DNA from: Vitis vinifera
Taxonomy: Eukaryota > Streptophyta > Magnoliopsida > Vitales > Vitaceae
Direction of reading: 5' to 3'
Assembly: GCF_030704535.1 (NCBI RefSeq)
Contig: NC_081822.1
Span: 36,168,001 to 36,232,000, forward strand
DNA: 64,000 nt
The translations under genes and the position numbers were made by a program. Position 1 is the stretch's first letter; every line of letters begins with the position of its first letter. Below are positions 51,803-62,468 of this stretch, in pieces. Below the pieces are notes generated by a model that saw only the letters and a program-made list of their open reading frames with translations, ran no database searches and had not been told where the DNA came from.

Positions 51803-53574
51803 TCGTGACGGTCCGTGCCCTTCTGACCCCTACGATGACTATGACCTTAGAGATATCGATCGTGATTGTGATTAGTATTTTGATTGAGACCAGGTGACTT
51901 GGTTCAATTTGGGCTTGTTTTTTGACACGGGGTCTGTATGAGAAATTCCATTGTGTGACTACCTACATGCCGGTTGAATTCAAATTTTTGTAATGTCTGT
52001 TAATAATTACTACTTCCAACTATAGAATGCAACTAAATATATGAATTGTGTTGTTGTTGTTATTATGGGAATGGTACTACTTGATAGTTACCTAAATGTA
52101 ATTTTTTTTTTCCAAGTTTTATTGATAATTTCTTACCATTATGTTCACTTGATGCCTAGATACAAGTCGTGGAGTTGATGGGCATCCGGAATCAAGGGCA
52201 AGAGTTTATTCTTATTCTGTTAATGAAATTTACGTTTTGGAGAGATTTTAGGTAAAAAGATTTAACATCAATTAATTATGGTTTAGTATATTTATATTAA
52301 ACCTTAAACAGTGTAAATGAAATTAACCCTCTATCTAAAAATGATGCAGTGTGAACATGATTTATATGGATGAATGTTGTATCAAGCAAGCATTATTTAT
52401 TGTGAATATTTTATCACTGCGAGGTTTTTTCTCTAGTAATTGGAAGAGGTTTGAGAGAAAATTCTTAGGTTTTGTTTATTTTGTAATCATCAATCTAATA
52501 TTGCTCAATTTGACCTTAATCTAAATATTTCATGAGATCAAATTTGGATCTATAATCTTCTTGATTTGTTGGTGACACTTCATTGGAAACACTGCTAAGA
52601 AAAACCGCTTAGTTCGGTATGTTAAGTTCTCAAAAAACTTAAAAGAAATGTGAAGGGAAAAAATAAAAATAAAAAATATAATAAAAAATAGATTTAAAGC
52701 AAATGAATTATTTGTATATACTACTTTAAATTCATTTAACTTAGTTAAACCTTTTTATACAAAGATTAAATAATTTACAAAAATGTATAAGTTTCTAACT
52801 AATTTTGATTATATTGATTTTTTTCTTCGTATTTTCTATTATAATCAACCAAACATGAAAAAATTATTTTATTTAATAATTTTTTTCTTTCCTAACTATT
52901 TTCGTGAATCCAAACATAATCTTAGTATTCAAAAATAAACAAAAATAGTGCTTTAATAGTATTTTTGATAATATATTACATAGTAAAAAAGTGATTTTTG
53001 AAAAAATTATCTATCAAGTGAATTACCTAAATTTTTAAAAGTTTTTCAAATACCTAATATTTGAAAGAGATTCTAAGTATCAAAGGATGTTTGTAATCCT
53101 CTCAAATTCAATTCCAACAATTTGTGTTTGGATATATATATATATATATAAGTACTTTTGATGATATTTATTTATAATAGACAATATAATAAATAAAATA
53201 TTTAGATATCAAATAATTATTTAGGAATAACTTCAAGTGATTCCCTAGACTTTTAAAGATAATTTTTAAAATTTTGACAAGCACTTAATTTGTACAGAGG
53301 AAAAAACACTTCTACCTCTCAAATTTACTCTCAAACATACACTAACCTCAAAAGAGGTTTTATGTAAACGTACCATTGTGAAAGACAATCAAGAATAGCA
53401 AACTCAAAATCCCTCAACTCACTATTTAAAGTCTTTCTTTTATTGTTGATTGAAGCTTATTTTGGTCGGTTTCATATCATGAGATGTGTTTGGTTCTAGA
53501 AAGTATTAAAGAAAGGGGAAAAAAAAGGCTAAAGAAAACTATTTCTCATACTTAGCTTATCTTTGAAAAATATG

Positions 53575-53643
<69 letters not shown>

Positions 53644-54719
53644 AAATACATTTTCAAATTATTTAATATTTATATAAAAAAAAACAAGTGAAACAAGTTT
53701 GAAAATATATATAAAAATAATTGAAATAATTATGTTTTGGACCCAATTGGGCTTTAAATTGACCTTCAGTTTATATAAATGACATAATTGAGAGGAAGAA
53801 TATAAAATTTTAAAAGACAAAAATATCTATGAAGATGACACATCAGGGTTTTTTTTTAAGTTGATTGGTTGCACATGTGCCAATAACTTGGAAAAGACTC
53901 TAATTTTTCATTTGATTAAATAAAAGAAAATGTCATTTACAAAATATCTTTTAATTTTTTTTTTTTACGAAAACTAATTTCTATTTGAATTAGAAAATAT
54001 TTATTAAAAAATTAATTTATGTTTAAAAAAAACTCTCAAATTTATTTAGAAAAGCATTACAATTTATTTTTGAAAAAAGTTATCCCTGTTTATCCTAAAA
54101 AAAATATTTTAAATTAATTATAAAAAAATTAAGAGCAAAAAAAGTTCAAATTTATTAAAAAAAATGTGATTTCAAATTCTAAAAAAAAAAAAGATTTATT
54201 TAAAAATAATAATTTATTAAAAGAAAACTCAATTTATTAAAAAGAGAAATTTGATTTTATTAAAAAACATATATTTTTCCTTTTCAATTTTATTCTAAAA
54301 ATGATTTTTTCTACTTTTATTAAAAAAAAAATTTCAATTTTTATTTTGAAGAGTTTTGTTTTTATTTTATTTAAAAAAAAAAAATTTGTGATATGATTTT
54401 TAACCTGAATTTTGTACTTTTGTTTTTCACGATTAGCAAAGGGTATTTCAAGAAATATTGAAGTTTTGTGTCCTTCTTCTCAATTTTCATACTTTCATCG
54501 GGTCTTGCATCTTAAATGGGCAAGTTTTATGGACTTAAGGTCAATTTTTTGGCCTAATTGAATCAAAGCACAATTTTCCCAAAATAATTTATTAGTTTTA
54601 ATTTTTATTTTTATTTTTCATTTCTCTTTCCTTTTATTTTCTTTTGTTTAGTATTTTCTCTTAAATTTTTCAAAAACTAAATATAAGTAAGAAATTCTAG
54701 CAATTACTTAAATAGTGGT
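51803..54719. other. 3' flank of copy D and intergenic DNA
   Basis: 51810-51890 still reads like the ancestral acidic C-terminus (SDPYDDYDL, DRDCD) out of the present frame. 52370-52570 matches the 3' flank of copy F (GCAAGCATTATTTAT, ATATAATCTTC.TGATTTG). After that come a MITE-like segment (52610-52925), a long TA tract (53590-53636) and AT-rich filler. No gene. Confidence 0.55.
53589..53637. repeat. (TA)n microsatellite
   Basis: About 24 TA units directly after a poly-A run; a typical polymorphic marker locus. Confidence 0.9.
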
Positions 54720-54721
54720 TG

Positions 54722-54819
54722 TAAGTCGACGTCAGCAGACTCAGCACTCAGCAGAGAAAATTTTCAGTGATTTCTTTACCTTTACTCTGTCTCGACCTCT
54801 CGCCGGCGTCAGCTACAGG
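54722..54819 (+). other. probable non-coding first exon of copy E
   Basis: GTCAGCAGACTCAGCACTCAGCAG, then a pyrimidine-rich leader ending GTCAGCTACAG with donor GTAAAT at 54820. Position and ending correspond to the leaders of D and F, but similarity is lower. GTCAGC recalls their shared box. Confidence 0.4.
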
Positions 54820-55164
54820 TAAATCACTGCTTTTTAGACCTTTTTTTTTGTTTTTTTTTTTTTTTTTTGCCCTGACGGTTAGATTTCCCCACTTCTCTTG
54901 CCCCTTCAGTTTAATTTCTCATTCGGTTCGGATCATTCCGCTGTTTGTTTTCGACCCCCTTCTCTCGCCGGCGTCTTATTATTGTTGATAATAATAATAA
55001 TTAGATGTTGGCTGATCTCCAGTTAGCTTGACGTAATTGGATGTTGCCCCATTAGTTTGGAATATACTTCGGATAGTGATGGATACAATATGAGGCTGGG
55101 GACTGTTTTAGAAATTTGATCCTGTCGCCATAAGTAAACCACTCTCAATTTTTCATTCCCTCAT

Positions 55165-55275
55165 ATGGAGGGATGGAAATGGGAGGAGTTGAATAGGGAC
55201 TGTTTGGTGAATGTGATTTGGAAAGTGGGAATAGAATCGATGTGGGATGTTCCCTCTGTATGCAAGTCTATGTAG
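55165..55275 (+). pseudogene. F-box exon fragment (37 codons)
   Basis: Reads MEGWKWEELNRDCLVNVIWK, then VGIES, WDVPSVCKS and a TAG. It matches the first third of the F-box exon of D and F with a 3-base deletion and then loss of similarity. The acceptor AG before the ATG is missing (CATATG instead of CAGATG). It cannot make an F-box protein. Confidence 0.8.
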
Positions 55276-56100
55276 TTGAATTTCTGGGTGGATTTGATTC
55301 GGAATGCAATATGTTAAGAATGTGGTTTAGTTTGAATGAAAAGCTATATCCTTTCACTGCAGGTTGTATCAGTTTATTCCCACAGATAAAGTCTGAAATA
55401 GAATTAAAAAAGACAGTAAACTTGCTTGAAAATCAAAATTAACACAATACAGTTTAGCACAGAAATTTGGATTGAAGAGAGAGCTCAAGGGAGAAAGAGG
55501 AACAGCTGCCGGTGTTATCCGGCCCTAAAATAGAAAATTTTGGTTTAAATAAATAGTAGAACCCTTAATCCAATGCCTGAAAATGGATCGATCCTACATA
55601 AAACTAGATTGATCTTGAAACAGGGTACAAAAACACTGCTATCCAAGTCTCCCTAAGCTTCTTAAAAAAATACCCAAGAAAACCGATAATTTGAAAGTGC
55701 AGTTGATTCAATTTCATGCATCTACAACCTCTACTACATATTTTAGTCTCTAAGCACTTTCAACATCTTGATCTTTATTGGGCAAGTAGTTCAAAGAAGG
55801 ATTCAAAAGATCCGAGTTGGGAGACCGTTAGAAATTTTTGTTTGAAATTGTCAACCTTGCTAAAACACTTACAACACTAAACTTGCTTGAAAACCACATT
55901 CACATAATACAATTTGGCATCAAAAAACTCAATAGAAATTTTGTGAATAATTTGACATAATGGATATATTCATACAGTGCAAAATTCTTTTGATTTTTCC
56001 ACCGGATTAACATTTTAAAGTCTTATAATGTCTAACAGGCTTAGGCCTTACCCCATCACATCAGTCTTATAATGTCTAAACCCATACTCATGAACACCTC
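55276..56100. other. intergenic between F-box fragment and copy E
   Basis: No gene recognised. The last 60 bases begin to match the intron before the F-box exon of copy F (TAATGTCTAACAGGCTTAGGCCTTACCCCATCACATCA; compare 60960-60990). Confidence 0.5.
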
Positions 56101-56238
56101 GTGTGAATGACTGGGGAAAGATCAAAGGTAGGAGAAGATCATTTCATGCCATGAATCCACTAGATCGGACCTGCAATATGTTATATTTTTTATCTCATGG
56201 TAAACAAAAAAAATCTGAACCTGTCATTATTTGCTCAG

Positions 56239-57475
56239 ATGGATCCACAAACACAGCCGTATATGCACAGGGAATTTGGGAAATCAACAGGTTTGATGGG
56301 AATGTTGTATGCTGTAATATATCTGGCATTCGAACAAATCACTGAGTGGCTATACACGCTGCTATTGAAACAAATCAATGAGCGGGCTATACACGCTGCT
56401 ATTCAAACATCCGAAAAAGGTTATTGGCTGAGTGTTACAGACGAAAATGTGAGAAGCTATGCTTGCAGTTTCGGGAAGTGTTATTGGCTGGGACTGACAG
56501 ACTACCCCCGAAGAAGATATACAGAGAATTTAAGAAAATGTTACTTGCTCTGGGGAGACCAAAGTGGGAGGAGCTAGACAGGGACTGTTTGGTGATCGTG
56601 CTTCAAAAAGCATGACTGAAGTCATTAGTGTCCAGTGCTCCCTATGTCTGCAAAACATGGCATGAAGCAAGCCTTGATCCTAAGTGCTGGGAAGATCTTG
56701 CTTTTCCTGAACATATTGACTTAATGATGGAAGTGACGGAACGGCTAGGTGGCATTTCAAGGACTGCATTCATAAGGGCCATAGTTGATCGAAGTGGACG
56801 ACATGCTACTTCAATTATGCTGTCCAATGACTTCTCCATAGAAGCATTGGAGTATGTCAGTAACTAGTAAGTTTTGAAAATTTTCTATGAGAAGAAAATT
56901 AAGTCTTCCTTGCAATTAATTAATTAAGCTTTGTACCATTTTCCAGGTGCCCTGCCTTGAAGTCTTTGGCTCTGCATCATCCTATGGCTCACCAGAAAGC
57001 AGTTGTTATTTCAAACCAGATAAGCAAATGGGGAAATCTTGAAACAGCAACCCTCATGAGGGCCTGTCATATGAAGAAAATAGTACCCCTAATCAGTCTT
57101 CATTGCAAGAACTTTACTGATCTAAGGGCTCCCCAATCCTACATTGGGGAAGATGAAGCATCACTCGTTGTCACCCATCTGCCAAAGATTAAGCACTTGA
57201 GTTTAAAAGGATCAACCATTGAGGGGGAGACTCTAGTGATGATAATACTGGGATGCAAAGAGCTTGCGAGTTTAGACGCCAGGGACTGCACTGGTTTTAA
57301 GGCTGATGATGCTGGGATACTGCAACTTGCTTCACATATTCCTGCATTCAAGTGTGAAGGTTCCAGGGATTTTAAGAATTACAGACACAGGCTAGTCAAT
57401 GGTGTTCCACAACAAGACCTTGAAGAGGGCCATATTGATATTGAATGGGATTGCCTTTTTCATAACTTTGGATAG
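56239..57475 (+). pseudogene. F-box/LRR copy E, two nonsense codons
   Basis: Intron sequence before 56239 matches that of copy F and ends in CTCAG, but the exon that follows begins with unrelated sequence (56239-56560). This includes a locally duplicated stretch, GGCTATACACGCTGCTATT twice. F-box homology starts at about 56562 (RPKWEELDRDCLVIVLQKA). It is stopped by TGA at 56613-56615, where D and F have GGA. It resumes as YVCKTWHEASLDPKCWEDLAF and LEYVSN. At the exon end (56866) splicing to 56947 would create TAG across the junction where paralogues have AAG, GAG or CAG. The LRR exon 56947-57475 is open: CPALKSLAL, ISLHCKNF, LPKIKHLSLKG, ASLDARDC, ILQLASHIP. It is most like copy A. With two in-frame stops and no PB1 exon it is best called a pseudogene. 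Confidence 0.85.
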
Positions 57476-59700
57476 CTTGATGGGCTGAGTTCAGCAGGGC
57501 TTGGTAACCCAGAGCTGCCATGAGAAATTCCCACATGTATACACAAATAATGTAAGATGAACTATCCATACGCCAATGTTTTTGCCATCCTAAACTCTTC
57601 AAAACACGTCCTACATTCTCCAAAACATGTTGCCATTGTCTGAGCCTTTTGTAGTCTACCTGTGGATGTAGCTTTGGCCAATAAAGAGCGTTTAGGAGTG
57701 TTTTTCTCGTCCAAGTATTTTTAGTTATAAAAAGTAATACAAATAATTTTGTAATTTTTTGAAAATGTTTTAATTTTGTAATTTTTTGAAAATGTTTTTC
57801 TAAATATATTTTTGTTGTTGTAGTAATAAGGGTGAGACTTTTTGTTGAAATCATGGCATTTGGAGGATAGGAGAAAAGCTTGCCAAAACAAGAAGCATCG
57901 TCCATGTTATTGTGTTTAGCATTATAACATGCTGGAAACAAGCTATCTAGGTTTATATACAAGGCAAAAAGTATGTTTTCATATATACATTTGAAAAAAA
58001 AAATATATCATAAAATAAAAACTCACGAAAAATAATTCAAATTTTATACATTTTTAAATCAAAAGTAATACCCGGATAGATGATGAAAGGTAATTAATTA
58101 CCTATATCATTAAAAGGTAGTAATTGTGTAGGTAAAAGTAATACTTTTGATATATAAAATCTTAATTATATTTAAATAAATATACTAAGTTTGGATTTTA
58201 TAAATTTGGGTTTTTTTTTTTTTTTTCATACGTATTTATGAAAATGGTGATTTTGAGCTGGTATTGGACTGGCTGCTTGTAAAAGTCCAAGCAACAAAGA
58301 AAGTGATCATTTTGGGCTAGCAAGATTTTGGGCTGATATTGGACTCACAGGAGTTTGGCTTTTACCTGATCTAATAATTAATAAATTAATGTGGCTTAAG
58401 AAACAAAGGAAACATACAAGCCATGAGTTTAGCATTTGTTTGGGCACATTTTTAAAGAGAGAATTGAAAATTTATTTTTAAGAAAAAAATATTCTATTTG
58501 GGAATGTAAATATAAAAAACAATATTCTCAATTTATCTTTTCTGCAAAGGCCCTATACACTTATATCCACCAATTTGTAGAATAAAGTCTCAAGAATTTG
58601 CTTTTAATAACAATTTTGTCAAATATGTTTTCTAAGTTAAAAAATTAGTTTTTATTCTAAAGAATAAAAAACTATTTTTAAGAACAATTACTAAACAAAT
58701 CTCATAATCTTTTATAAAACAAGGAAGTATGTCGTGATAAGTTCAGTTTTTTAGGGCTTATTTAGGAATTTTTTTCAAAAAAAGTTCTTAAAAATATTGA
58801 GAATAATTTTCAAAAATAATTCTTTGATATTTTTTTTTAAATAAAAGTCTATTTGAAAATTTTGAATACTCTTAACATGTTTTCTACATTTTTAAATAAT
58901 TTTTTTTGTCGGACTTTATTTTCAATCCTTTCCTATATTTATATGATTATTTTTAAAATAATCCTTAAAAACAAATAAAAATAACCCAAACAATATTTAA
59001 AATATGTTCTCAAAAAACAATTTAACTTCAAAACAAACTCCCAAAAATTTGTCTTTTATCAAAAAGCTACGGACGTGTTTTCAAGTTTGGAATAACTTAC
59101 TATTTTTAAGATTAAAAAACTGTTTATAAAATTAATTCCCAAACATATTCTAATTTACTTAAAAGTTTAAATTATTAAATAACGAATCAACAAATCAAAC
59201 TTATTTAATCTCTTATTTGCATGTGTTAGCCTAAGCAAATATCACTACCCCACTTAGGTGTGGAGTTGGTGTTTCATGTGGAATTGAAAGATAAGAAAAA
59301 TTGTTTAAAGAAAATGTGAAAGTGTGGGAAGTATATTATATTGTTTAGTAATTAATTGGCCCACAGAGGATAAGTTCAAGAATAAATTAGGAAATTAAAA
59401 ATTAAAAATTAAAAAAAAAAAAAAAAGTCTTACTACCTTCATTTTTAAATTTTTTATTTTTAAAATTATAAAAACTTAAAAAATAATAATTTTAAAAATT
59501 ATTTAAAATTTTAAGATATCGAATAAAAAAATTACTACCTTAAATTTTAAAAATTGTAAAATAATTTATAAGGTAAATCTATATTTTTTATATAGGATAT
59601 TTTATTTTTATATAGAAGTTTTTTATTTTAAAAGCAAAAAAATAGAAAGTATATTCAAGTTAAGTAGTAAAATAAAAAAAATTATCAAAGTTAAAAAAAA
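57476..59700. other. 3' flank of copy E and intergenic DNA
   Basis: No gene supported. A minus-strand frame at 57962-57396 overlaps the end of copy E and has no recognisable family. A direct repeat AATTTTGTAATTTTTTGAAAATGTTTT occurs twice near 57740-57800. The rest is AT-rich MITE-like filler. Confidence 0.5.
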
Positions 59701-59705
59701 TCACA

Positions 59706-59859
59706 TGATTTGCACAGCTATCTCTCTGCATGCTTTAGTCAAGAGTCAGCAAAGTAAGAAAATGTGTGCTCCATAAAACACAAAAAGAAAACTCTCACTC
59801 ATTTCATACACTTTACTGTCTCTCTCAAAAGAGTTGCTTCAGTTGGTCATCAGCTTCAG
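59706..59859 (+). promoter_or_regulatory. proximal promoter and non-coding first exon of copy F
   Basis: GCTTTAGTCAAGAGTCAGCAAAGTA (59732-59756) is the box shared with copy D. The leader GTTGCTTCAGTTGGTCATCAG ends CTTCAG at 59859 with donor GTAATT. The leader intron runs to 60348. Confidence 0.65.
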
Positions 59860-60351
59860 GTAATTATTCCACTGTATCACAATTCTTCTTTCTCTTCATT
59901 CATCAAAATTTTGCTGCATTCACCCAATTTCTTTAACTTGGCTGCTTTCTTACCTTCTCTATTTTTTTTTCTTTTTTTTTTTTTCTGTTTTTTTCTTTTT
60001 CACTGATTTTGAAATTTTGAATCCCTAGTGTTAAGATCAGTTAGATATAGATGGGGTCCAAGCATCAATCCACCAACCTGATCATCTTTAAGGATGAAAA
60101 ATGAAAATCTGAAAAAATACAATATACATATTAATCAGAAAATGCCCAACAGAAATGGGTTTGAGAACCCAAGAGAGACTGGGTTAGGAATCTTTGAAAT
60201 CTTCGGTTTACAAGTGGAATGTGATACATAATTTCATTATTTCAAGCATAATTTCTTTATATGTTTGAAGTGTATGCATGGTTGTGTCTAAATCAATCAC
60301 CTTAGGGATACGGTTGTTTTATTCTAATTTTGTGGCTGTGAATGGTAGATT

Positions 60352-62468
60352 ATGACTGCAACTGGTGTGGCAGTGCATTGTTATTGGAACGGGCGAGTGA
60401 AAAAGGAAAAGGGCGATGTTGATTATGAAGGTGACAATGTCAACATCATGCCTGTTAAGCTCAACTATGGAACTACCTATGCTGAATTGTTGGATAAAAT
60501 CTATACAATCACAGGCATTGACAGATGGGGTTTTGAGTTGAACATCATATGCAGATATCCTATATCTTCACGGGAATATAAACCGATCCCAATAAAGAAT
60601 GATGAGGCTGTGGAACTGATGTTGGAGGTCCCAATCAGATCAGGGGTGTTCTGTGTAGAAATATATTTGGAGACTAATGCGGTCAATAAACCATTTCATG
60701 TTGAAGCAAATGCACCAGCAAATGTGCAAATATCTCCTTTGAGTCATTTGCTAAAAGGAGAGTGTAATGCGGTCTATTCAAACGATTGGGAGACATCATC
60801 CAAGCATTCAAATGATTCTCCTAAAAAAGACGATAACCAGGTATATCGCTAATTGTGGTTCTTATTAGTTCATTCTATATAGAACAACGTTTGATTTGTG
60901 CATACAATTTTTTCTCAGGGGAAAATAATCCCAAAAACAAATGAATTTAAAATCTGAAGGTGCCTTAGGCCTTGACTGATCACATCACTCTTGTGATCTG
61001 GAGTCTAGGCAAAATGACTTGTTCCATGAATGACTTTGGAAAATTCAGAGGTGGGGAAAGATAATTTTATGCCATGAATCTGAGTACATAGGACCTATCA
61101 TATGTTAATTTTAAGTCCATAATAAATATACAACTCTGAATTATTCATTGCTCAGATGGAGGGACGAAAGTGGGAGGAGTTAAACAGGGACTGTTTGGTG
61201 AATGTGTTTCAAAAAGTGGGAATGGAGTCAATGTTGTTGGATGTTCCCCTTGTATGCAAGTCATGGCATAAAGCGAGCCTCGATCCTAAGTGCTGGGAGT
61301 TTCTCATTTTTCCTGAATATATCGAGCCTGATGATATATGGGGGAGGGGCCCCTTTGCAGAAAGGTTTATGCTGGAATTTCAATTCTCTGTCACTGCATT
61401 CATAAAGTTTGTAATCGACCGTAGCTGTGGACATGCCACTGCACTTAGCCTCCCCATCTGCTGCACCGAAGAGGCATTCAAGTATGCTGCTAACAAGTAA
61501 GTTATCTAATGAAAATACTGACAGATACAATCTAGACAGACATGTATTTGATATAGGAGCAACTATTTATCTGCAATTTCTTTGTGATTGCCTCTAAGCA
61601 TTTCCTCCTTATTCTCTAAGTAACCATTGTGTAGCTAAGTGCCCACTGGCTTGGTTGATATCTTTCTTTCATTTGAGTATGCATAGTGATTTTGGATACT
61701 TCTTTAAAACAACCCCACTACTGGGGAATTGCAAGGGATTGAGAACAAGACTCAGGTTGGTTTTCATACCTTTAACCAGTATTCACACAGGCTTCATATA
61801 TGTTTCCAGGTTAATTTGGTTTTGTCTAGTGATGCCATGAAGAGAGAGCATTGGTGATCAACTACCATTTCTCAGCTTTTTACATGCATTGTATTGCCAA
61901 TCAAATACAATGAGTTTTCCTTGCAGTGTAGGATTCTAACTGAATCATTATTTCCAGGTGTCCTAAACTAGAGCTTTTGGGATTGAATGCTGGTCTACTT
62001 CACAAGCATTCCAGTATTATCCCAAAATTGATATCCAAGTGGAAAAATCTGCAATCGTTGGTACTTGGGAGCAGTCATGGCATGGAGGAAATCCTCACCC
62101 CAATTCGTCTTTTCTGCAGAAACTTCACAAGGCTATCAGCTCCAAAAACGAATGTTGGCAACAAGGAAGCATCAGCCATTGTCACCTCGCTGCCAAACCT
62201 TAGGTATTTGGTTCTAAATGGAGCATCCATTGAGCAGGAAAGTTTAGTGATGATATTGCAGGGCTGCAAACAGCTTATCGAGATAGATGTGAGGGACTGT
62301 GATGGTTTTGATGAGGATGATGCTGAGATACTGAAGCTTGCTTCTCATATTCCTTCATTCATGTGCAAAGGTTCGTACCTTTATGACCCCTTCGATGACT
62401 ATGAGCATACCCAAATAGATCACAATTACCGTGTTTATGGTTATGGTTGCTGTTATGATTATGATTGA
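60352..62468 (+). CDS. PB1-like (MULE transposase N-terminal type) - F-box - LRR fusion protein, copy F
   Basis: Coding exons are 60352-60840 (163 codons, phase 0), 61156-61496 and 61958-62468, giving 446 residues with a uniform frame and GT-AG borders. The exon acceptor (TAG at 60348) precedes the ATG by three bases, as in copy D. PB1-like domain at residues 6-106: HCYWNGRVKKE, YGTTYAELLDKIY, ELNIICRYPISS, YKPIPIKNDEAVELMLEV and CVEIYLE. After a 55-residue linker comes the F-box (about 166-212): KWEELNRDCLVNVFQKVG, LLDVPLVCKSWHKASLDPKCW. The LRR exon has CPKLELLGLN, ISKWKNLQSLVLG, LPNLRYLVLNG, ILQGCKQLIEIDVRDC, DEDDAEILKLASHIPSFMC, and an acidic, Tyr-rich tail rich in Asp-Tyr pairs. This is the best-preserved member and the reference for the family here. 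Expected role: target receptor of an SCF ligase with a protein-interaction module of transposase origin; the target is unknown. Confidence 0.88.

Noticed and set aside
55468-55492. TTTGGATTGAAGAGAGAGCTC resembles mature miR159
   Set aside because: It has a two-base insertion relative to the miRNA, and no complementary arm able to form a precursor hairpin is visible within about 200 bases on either side.
57396-57962. 188-codon minus-strand frame
   Set aside because: It overlaps the antisense of copy E's last exon and contains a locally repeated segment; no recognised family.
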